From positions 169,872-211,545 of the forward strand of contig NW_025064924.1 in the NCBI RefSeq assembly GCF_019112545.1: 41,674 bases of DNA. The letters are read 5' to 3'. How positions within the stretch are numbered: the stretch's first letter is position 1; each line of letters begins with the position of its first letter. Positions 34,281 to 41,674 of the stretch are shown piece after piece. This stretch comes from Guyanagaster necrorhizus (lineage: Eukaryota; Basidiomycota; Agaricomycetes; Agaricales; Physalacriaceae). Below the pieces are notes generated by a model, which did not search any database, was not told the DNA's origin, and saw nothing but the letters and a program-made list of their open reading frames with translations. Made by a program: the position numbers and the translations under genes.

Positions 34281-34739
34281 GATGAGTGAGCAATTCCACT
34301 TGATCAGTCAATGGACTTCATAGTGTGTCTCATGTAGCTGTTGGACAAGCTTATGGTGCTTCTGTAGTTATAAGTAAATTATTCACACATTTGAATATAC
34401 CCTGATCTATTTCCACTACACTAAGACCACCAAAAGAATCACAAAAATTAAAAACTCAACTGCCTACAGGTTAAACAGAGGGAGAGACCCTCACTAGATG
34501 GCTCAAGCTGTTCAACATGGAGTGGATCTGGCAAGCTGTCTGTAATGCTAAGACTGAAGAGAAAGCTAAGATGGTACTCAAGAACTGAATACACAAGGCC
34601 TGAGCCAAAGAAGTCATTGATAAGATGGTAGAGAAAATGAGAAAAGCTGAAAGAAATCATGCATTAGAGTGGCTGGACAAACTCCAGAAACTCCAATAGT
34701 ACATTCAATGATAGAAGACCATTGGTAAGGACCTTATCA

Positions 34740-36665
34740 TCAAGGTCCAAATTGATACCCTGACTAACCAGTTCATGCATTCAGTCACTGCACTAATAGA
34801 CAGTGGCTGTACTAGAAGCTTGATCAATTGTGCTTTCATCACTAAGCACAATCTCCTCACAAGGGCAACTGCAGCCTCTATTCCTATATATAATGCTGAC
34901 AGGATTTGAAACCAAGCTGGCTCAATTATGGAGTTTGTTGAACTTCAAATGACCATTGAGAACCATGCCAAGTGAATCAACTTGGCTATCACCAACTTAG
35001 GAACCAAGGAAATCTTTCTTGGTTATGACTGGTTGATCTGGCATAATCCCCTAATCAATTGGAAGACAGGACAAGTTATATTTTCCCAGTGTCAATGCTG
35101 CAAAACTCCATTTGTCCTATCAGATGAGGACAAAGATGATAGATAGGACAAAGAGATGGAGAAGAGAGAAATGATTCTGGTGGTAGACATGAAAAGGGCA
35201 ATCCATGTGCAGGTTATATATCATGCTAATGACTTAGCTGTGAAGGCCAATGAGAAAAAGGAACTCAAAACATTTGAGGAGATGGTGCTAGAGTGGGCTT
35301 GTGATTTTTATAACCTGTTCAAGAAGAAGAACTTTGATGAACTTTCAGAACTCAAACTATAGAATCATGCAATCAAGCTGATTCCCAACACTAATATTAA
35401 TCTCAATTGCAAGACCTACTCTCTTGGTTACCATGAACAACTAGAACTTGACAAATTTATGGATGAGAACTTATCCAGCAGGAGAATTTATCCTTCAAAA
35501 TTGCCAATAGCATCTCTCTTCTTTTTTGTAAAAAAGGACAGAAAACTGAGGCTGGTCCAAGACTATCAAAAGCTTAATGAAATGACAATCAAGAATCACT
35601 ATTATCTTCTGCTTATCTTGGAACTCATAGACAAATTGTGTGGTGCCTAATATTACATCAAACTGGACATACACTGGAGATATAATATCCAAATTAAGGA
35701 GGATGACAAATGGAAGGCTGCCTTCTGTACAAACAGAGAACTGTTCAAGTCTATAGTAATGTTCTTCAGACTTACTAACTCCCTGAAAACCTTCCAGTGG
35801 ATGATGAACAACATTTTTAAGGATCTTATTGTCATAGAAAAGGTCATGATTTATCTGGACAACATTCTAATCATATTGGGAGATAGAGAAGAATACTGAT
35901 AGTTTGTCTGACAGGTCTTTACTCTTATGAGAAAGCACAAATTATTTCTTAAAGCAGAGAAGTGTGAGTTCAAGGTAGTGGAGATAGAGTATTTGGATGT
36001 CATCATTAGTGAAGAGAGTATCTGAATAGACCCAGTCAAGATTGCAAAAGTGACAGAATAGCCAACTCCAACCAAAAAAAAGAAGCTCCAATTCTTCTTG
36101 GGATTCACCAACTTCTACTGACAGTTCATCAAAGACTACAGCTGAATAGTATATCTGATAATGCAATTGATGGGCAACACCCTATAAATATAGAAAACAG
36201 CACAGAAGGATGTGTTCCAAAGGCTGAAGAAACAGCTAGCTGAGGATATGGTATTGGCAATACCAATAAGAAAAGAAAGATTTTGAGTAGAGGCCAACTC
36301 CAGTGATAGAGCCATCAGAGCTATACTCTCCCAAGAGCAAGAAGGAAGATAGAGACTGGTCATGTTCCTCTCTAAGGCTCTCACAATCATGGAGAGAAAT
36401 TATGAGATTTATGACAAAGAGCTACTTGTGATCATGCTTGCCTTGTCTGAATGGTGGCATTATCTTATAAAGGCAATTCAAAAGTTTGAAATCTGGATGG
36501 ATCATCAAAACCTTCAGTATTTCTGACTTTCTCAGAAGCTAAACTGATGACAGGCCCAGTGGGTGACAGAACTGGCCAAATATGACTTTTTGCTTCAGCA
36601 CAAGACAGAAACAGTGAACAAGAAGGCAGATCTCCTCAGTCATCAGACAGACCATAGCTAGAAAA
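34740..36665 (+). pseudogene. Pol part 1: protease, reverse transcriptase, RNase H (dead)
   Basis: Protease motif TALIDSGCTRS near 34788-34820. RT from about 35480: LRLVQDYQKLNEMTIKNHYY, YYIKLDIHWRYN, KWKAAFCTNRELFKSIVMFF, then IYLDNILII at 35849-35875 where the catalytic YLDD should be, and the thumb/connection motif FFLGFTNFY. RNase H from about 36270: VEANSSDRAIRAILSQEQEG, FLSKALTIMERNYEIYDKEL, WMDHQNLQYF, and AQWVTELAKYDFLLQHK. In-frame stops fall where related elements have Arg or Trp. It would copy the element RNA if alive. Confidence 0.9.
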
Positions 36666-36679
36666 AGGACAACAATAGT

Positions 36680-38115
36680 GATGTGCTTGGTAATGGCTAA
36701 GTGACTAAGAGAGGCAAATGAGGAATGAACTCTTAAACACCAACATCTAACCACTCAATGCATGATCACAAATATGGGTGAGTTCAGATGATTTGAGTAT
36801 GATAGAAGCACTCTGCAGACTCAGATAAATCAAATATAAAGATATAAAGATAGTTTATTTAAGGCTAGTTTATATCTTAAGATGCAATATCTACAAGGGT
36901 GATAGAAATAAGACATGGTATGTGAATTGAGACTTAAAATGTGGAGCTACAGTGCCCAGCTTAACTTAAAATACTCTGAAACCCAATAAATGCTGAAATC
37001 CAATACCAAGTCTCTCAAGCACTTAGGCTTGGCTGACTGCACCTATGGCTAGCTAGCAGTCCTTGAAACCAAAGAACTGATACTCAGATGCCAAAACTCT
37101 TATTAAGCCAGAACCCAAATTATGCCAAAGCCCAAAGTCCAGTGAAGACTTCAATTCTTATTTAATATAGAGTGACTTAGTAATAATAGCTATCCAAGTT
37201 GAGGTTACACACAAAACTGCTGATACAGAGACTAACTACTGAGAGCTAGAATGCCTAAATCACAGAAATAGGTTGCCTGCCACATGATTCCCTCTTATCC
37301 TGCTTTTATATATAACTAACCAATACAGAATCTATAAATAATTTAGTCTGGTTGCTTATTTTACTCAGTTAGCTCCAAAATTAGATTATTATCCTGCCTT
37401 GGCATGTCTCATATATTCTTTTCAGATGATCTGAGAAGCCTCCAGCTCTCTATTTCTATAGTCAATGAATATTTACTATATAATTGATCATTCTGTGATT
37501 CTGCTTATTACTTCTGGACTTGCTATTGATCATGATTGATTGTCAGTTAAGATGGTTTTAGTGCCAATCATGGTGATCTGAGGTAGCTGAGCTCTCTAAT
37601 TATGGCTCATCCTCTGAAATTTGTGCCTCTTTAATTATTCATGCTTGAGGAATTCTCATCTCATGTATTTTGCATCAGATCTGATATGCTAGCTATAGGC
37701 TAATGAGTTTCACTTTGCTTTTACTCCTGGTTTGGATGCTAGCTAGATCTTGTACTTCACTGTTAGTCATAGTAATAAACTCCTGAGCTAGACTATACTA
37801 TACCAGCCCTGATGGCATTTAGAATTGGCTCAAACATAGTACTGTTTCTAAGTCTAAATTGACTTGGTATTTTACTATAGTGGTGTTATTCCTCTAAGTT
37901 CAATTTTGACTTCAAGGTTATTAACCCAATGCAAAGTTGTTTTAGCTAAGTCCATATTGATCCTTAGTCTTCTTAGCATAGCATGGCTATCAGCTTGGAG
38001 CCTCAGCTATAGCTCTTGAATGGCTAGCTATACAGACTTCAACTTATGTGAATATATTGTTTAAAATTTGCAAAATTTAGAGCTAGTCTGATACAATGCA
38101 TATCAATAGAGAGAT
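36680..38115 (+). mobile_element. Nested insertion between RNase H and integrase
   Basis: Coding homology stops at KKDNNSDV (about 36680) and resumes at IMLKTEHFRAI (about 38115), although these residues are adjacent in related elements. The intervening ~1.4 kb has no ORF of note, no CpG, and many CTAG/AGCTA words. Its edges carry no obvious long inverted repeats, and the flanking AATAGTGATG / AATAGAGAGATG similarity may include a target duplication. Type undetermined. Confidence 0.6.
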
Positions 38116-39000
38116 GATCATGCTCAAGACAGAACATTTTAGGGCAATAATCATGCCAACAGAGGAGAAGATGCATGAGCATATCAAAAGTGCAATATAA
38201 CAGACTGAACTGTGGGACCAGAAGATGGCTCTCTCAATCAATCATAATTGAGAAATGATAAAAGAAGATGATCTTATCTTCTATGATGGAAGGCTCTATA
38301 TACCAAGAGATCATGCTCTATAAGGAGAGATTATTGGTTGCTCTTATGACCACATCACTGTAGAACATCCTGAGATCATGAAGATAAAGGAGTTGATATT
38401 ATGAGAGTATTGGTGGCTGAAACTAAGAGCTGATATAGAGTGATATGTAAAGGCCTGCAAGATGTGTCAATGCACTAAATCTAGCATATGAGTGTAAGCA
38501 GCCCTGTTACACTCTAATAAAGTCCCAACAGTGCTATAGACTCATATCTCAGTGGACATGGTGACTGAACTACTAGAATGCTATAGCTATAATGCTATTA
38601 TTGTGATCATCAACTAATTCTCTAAAGCCATCATTCCCATTGTATGCTTCTCAGAACTATCATCAGAAGAGTGGGCAAAGATCTTATGAGATAAGATGTA
38701 TGCCAAATATAATATGCCTCAAGTTGTAATTTCAGACTGAGGCCTGCAATTTGTATCAAAGTTTATGACAGATCTATATCATCTTCTTTAAATCTGAAGC
38801 AACACTTTCATTGCCTATCATCTGCAGACAAATAGAGAGCAGATCAACTAGAGAGTGGAGAAATATCTTCAAATGTTCATCAACCATTAACAAGATGACT
38901 GAGCTGATTGGCTACTATGAGCAGCTTTCTAACATAACAATCAAGTTCATTCTGCCACTAGCAAAACTGTTATGATTTTTCCATTCTTCTTCTTGATTAA
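38116..39000 (+). pseudogene. Pol part 2: integrase (dead)
   Basis: Zinc-binding HHCC region (DHITVEHPEIMK, then ACKMCQCTK), then the catalytic core: THISVDMVTELLECYSYNAI, SKAIIPIVCFSELSSEEWAK, NMPQVVISD followed by stop and GLQFVSKFMTDLYHLL, and the Glu region ...QTNREQIN then VEKYLQMFINH. Stops replace Arg and Trp codons (ISD-stop-G for ISDRG). It would insert the cDNA copy; no chromodomain is seen before the next LTR. Confidence 0.85.
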
Positions 39001-39088
39001 CCCCTATTTATGCTTAGTCAGGGTGCTAGAACAGGCACTTAAGACTGTGAGACAGAGCTTAGTCATCACAACTAGCCAAGTCTGTCAT

Positions 39089-39425
39089 TGTCTTTCAATG
39101 CAACAGTGTTGTCTGACAATGCACAATCACTCTTTTATGTATAGCATTGATGCTCAAGGACAATGGGCATAAAAGACTTGACAATGCACAAATAGTAGTA
39201 GTATATTTAGAAGAACCTTGTATGGTATTTAAGAGGCTTGCTCTTGCTGGTAAACCCCAGCTTTGAGCTAAAGTTTATTCACACTGTTCTACTCTTGAGC
39301 CAATTCTCTTTGGCCTTGTGACACACTGGTCCAGAAGTGCACCAGTAGATTCAGATGACTGCCTGAAGTGCAAGGCAGCTTCTGTCTATCATGAGTTTCT
39401 GTCCATATGATGCTTGGATCTAACA
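39089..39425 (+). repeat. LTR 2 (middle)
   Basis: 337 bp, TGTCT...TAACA. Aligned with LTR 3 over its full length. It includes GTATTTAAG, a TATA-like core, then CCCCAGCTTTGAGCTAAAG. No CpG. Every CpG I compared in LTR 3 is TG or CA here. Confidence 0.8.
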
Positions 39426-41180
39426 ATTAGCTTGAAGCTGATTCTTCTCTTTCCTCATACTAGTTAGTGCAGAGGAAACCAAATGCCCTCTATCAATCTA
39501 TTAGATCTGAACTTTGACTGAGAGTTCTTTAAACTCCTCTCTTCCATCATTGGAACATTGTTGGGATTGTTGGTGATCATCCAGCTGTGCCAAGGATGCC
39601 ATTCAATCACTGTCCAAGCAATCAGACACTACAATGAGTTTCAACATATTCAACATATCCTATAAAACATAACTCCAGATCTTCCACTCTATGACATCCC
39701 TGAGTCTCAATGAACAATTCACCAGCCTCCAACAAGCCCCTTACCAGAAGCTGAGCCTAGCAGCCTGCATCAAGAGGATGTTCAAGAAGAAGAAAGACAC
39801 CGATACCCCTCTTGATGACCTAGTAGACCATGACCCTTGCCTCACAGGATTCTGAAACCCATGAGTCTCAGGACCCCCATCTGACCATGAGGATGAGGAG
39901 GTCCTGAAGGACTTCTTTCAGCAGTCTCTCTTCTTCGACTCTACCACTACCTCTTGAACCAAAGAGATTGCTGACCATACTAAAGATTCCCTCAATACTG
40001 CTCGGTTGGCTACAAGATCCTGCCAAGCATCTTCTCAAAGACAGTCTCACAGCCCTGCCCTTTTCATTCTCCACTTAGTCAGGACTAGTGGTGGGCTGAG
40101 AAGGGCACCCTCAGACTGGCTTGATGACAAGCATCAAAACTGGAAAGCCCAAGATGAAATCATACATTGATATTTCTCCACCTGGGACACTAATGTCTCC
40201 TTCAATTATGACAAGGCTCTCTGACAAGAAGAGCAGAGATAGTGAACCACACTGCAGCCAGTTCACAGCAAGCTTGAGAAGCACATTATTGAGAGCAGCA
40301 GGCAGAGATAGAAAGCCACAGATTATGACAAGCAGCATTGAGAGGAGCAGTGAGAAGTCAAAAGGGCTTGATTAGAAAGGGCCAACATCATCAACTGGTA
40401 TGGACTCTGGTCTGAGAGCATATCTGTACTTGTGCCAGTATATGCTGATCAGTCTCTCTTGATTCCAGTATTCCAAGAGCTTAGCATTGACTCTGATTCT
40501 TAGAGCAAAAACTGCTAGCAAAATGAGACTATCACAGCAGAAGAAACCCTCTCACACCCCTCAACCCCACAATATCCCTCTCTCTGATAAACTCCTAGTG
40601 CCAACACTATGTTTGGAGATGATGAGTCCATCCTTGGACACTACAGAGTATGAGTCTCTGGGACTGCCCACATCTCTGCTCATACACTCTGAGGGTTCTT
40701 TGGTAGCAGGATGGTTGAGCAGTTATTTGACAATGGATATCAGTGAAACATCCAGCTCTATTGTGAGCAAGTGGAGGTGGCAAGAGCAACAGGGGAAAAC
40801 TGGTATGATCCTGATATTAGAAGCCTGCCAGCCTCTGTCTATATCAATGCCTCAGAAACCTCAGGCCCTATGGCTGGACCCAGTACTCAGCCAGGATAGT
40901 AGAATGACAGCATGACCATGAGAGGGTGCAGAGAGTTTCTATGACCTATCCATCGATTCCCTTCTTGAGAGAGAAGAGGATAATGGGGACAATGAGGAAA
41001 CTGAAAGTAGTGACCTGCCTCACACCAGTGGAGGATTAGCTTATAGACTATAAGAAGACATGGATGAAGAAGAATTGTGTTACGATTTATTTCCTTTTCT
41101 TCTCTTTTTACCCCTATATACGCTGAGTCAGAAGGCACAAGACTGTGGGAAGGTTGGTCAGCACAACTAGAACCTCCCAT
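39426..41180 (+). mobile_element. Pol-less internal region of element 2
   Basis: It begins with the same ATTAGCTTGAAGC border and leader ORF as element 1. Then come broken gag-like frames such as 40488-40915 and a frame with WYDPDIRSLPASVYINASET. It ends with a stretch homologous to the 3' end preceding LTR 2. No protease, RT or integrase. It is either an internal deletion derivative or a non-autonomous family member. A few CpGs remain (about 39801, 39936, 40003, 40954) and they become normal after 41083. Confidence 0.7.
39483..39665 (+). pseudogene. Leader ORF with membrane-helix segment, element 2
   Basis: ATG 39483 opens a frame with one TGA at codon 13 (39519-39521, probably a former CGA Arg) and TAA at 39663-39665. 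It holds SSIIGTLLGLLVIIQLC and then SITVQAIRHYNEF. Helix, position and flanking residues match the leader ORF of element 1 (IGTLLGLL, QSIT, IRxY). Confidence 0.65.
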
Positions 41181-41513
41181 TGTTACACTATGATGGCCGC
41201 GCTCGACGACACACAATCATCCTTTTATGTACGATAGCGACGCTCAAGGACAACGAGCACAATGGACGCAGACACACACAATAGGCAGTAGTAAAATTAG
41301 CAGACAACTGTACAGTATTTAAGGACCATAGCTCTCGCTGGTATACCCCAGCTTCGAGCTAAAGTTTATTCACACTATTCTACCTCGAGTCTACTTTGGA
41401 CCTTGAGTCACACCGTTCGGATATACACATCAGTGAACTCAGGTGATTCCTCGAAGTGCGAAGGAACATCTGTTTATCACGTGTATCAGTTCACGTGACG
41501 CTTAGGCTTAACA
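41181..41513 (+). repeat. LTR 3 (right), CpG-retaining
   Basis: 333 bp, TGTTA...TAACA with perfect short inverted ends. TATA-like GTATTTAAGGACC near 41325, then CCCCAGCTTCGAGCTAAAG. It retains about 20 CpGs, unlike LTR 2. It is followed by ATTAGCT, as in the internal border of the other copies, before diverging. Confidence 0.85.
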
Positions 41514-41674
41514 ATTAGCTCTGTTACGCGCATGCCGCCGGCCTCCGTGTCACCTCAACCAACCACGAATTCTATCACGCTACCCACCGGACTCCGGCCG
41601 CTTCCCATTACCTACTAATTTCATTTCACCATTATCATTTCACATCTGTATTTCACATTGTAATACCTAGACCC
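41514..41674. other. Right flank, possibly another LTR start
   Basis: After ATTAGCT the sequence reads CTGTTACGCGCATG. TGTTACG at 41522 looks like an LTR beginning, but its other end lies outside the window. CpG content is normal. No gene seen. Confidence 0.3.

Larger units (their letters stand above)
31026..41513 (+). mobile_element. Ty3/gypsy retroelement array: LTR - gag-pol - LTR - gag-like - LTR
   Basis: Three related LTRs enclose two internal regions, the first with gag and a full set of Ty3-order pol domains (PR-RT-RNaseH-IN), the second without pol. Sequence just 3' of the first two LTRs is homologous (ATTAGCTT...), as are the stretches just upstream of the last two, so they are true internal borders. 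The arrangement with a shared middle LTR fits ectopic recombination or tandem insertion. Every ORF is interrupted. Composition is A/T-shifted and essentially CpG-free to about 39.8 kb. Confidence 0.9.

Noticed and set aside
1..41674. CRISPR arrays, bacterial operons or prophage
   Set aside because: Spliceosomal introns, an intron-containing nuclear tRNA and Ty3 elements throughout indicate a fungal nuclear genome; no regularly spaced short repeats seen.

Overview
The window looks like nuclear DNA of a filamentous basidiomycete, most likely an Agaricomycete. Genes carry many short introns (mostly 41-60 nt, GT-AG, with two GC-AG cases), and there are no operons. Recognisable products are of mushroom type: a transferrin-receptor/glutamate-carboxypeptidase-like M28 protein, a GH1 beta-glucosidase, a Kv-beta-type aldo-keto reductase, and decayed cullin and amino-acid permease genes. 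Gene models were spliced by hand. The five larger ones (M28 protease 882 aa, disordered nuclear-type protein 636 aa, GH1 588 aa, AKR 359 aa, twin small proteins 167 and 170 aa) all close in frame across every junction.

Layout. 1-1.2 kb: a signal-peptide ORF at the window edge and two small tentative genes. 1.27-4.60 kb (-): M28 protease. 4.98-7.39 kb (-): large Ser-rich coiled-coil protein of unknown function. 7.4-11.4 kb: poorly coding DNA with a diverged direct duplication (about 8.66-9.53 and 10.17-10.69 kb) and a decayed tRNA-like stretch. 11.51-14.06 kb (+): secreted GH1 enzyme. 14.69-14.78 kb (-): intron-containing tRNA-Gln(CTG). 14.94-15.55 and 20.09-20.71 kb (+): twin paralogous small proteins, between which lies a full-length but heavily broken CUL1-type cullin (15.99-18.71 kb). 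21.0-21.5 kb: an ORF with a 57-bp tandem repeat. 22.2-23.6 kb (+): amino-acid permease pseudogene running into a foreign domain fragment. 24.98-25.23 kb (-): small Cys-containing protein. 26.47-28.07 kb (-): aldo-keto reductase. 28.1-30.0 kb: nothing assignable.

30.0-41.5 kb is a block of Ty3/gypsy retroelements with three related LTRs (about 31.03-31.41, 39.09-39.43 and 41.18-41.51 kb). Between them lie a complete but dead gag-pol (zinc knuckle, protease, RT, RNase H, integrase) interrupted by a nested ~1.4-kb insertion, and a pol-less second unit. The striking property is that I find no CpG dinucleotide between about 30,015 and 39,800. The damage is CG to TG/CA: Arg codons read as TGA, and the RT active site YLDD reads YLDN. 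The rightmost LTR still carries about 20 CpGs, so the direction of change can be read off the paired LTRs.

The window is therefore an ordinary genic region with several recent pseudogenes, abutting a CpG-erased retroelement island. The genes do not form an evident pathway together.
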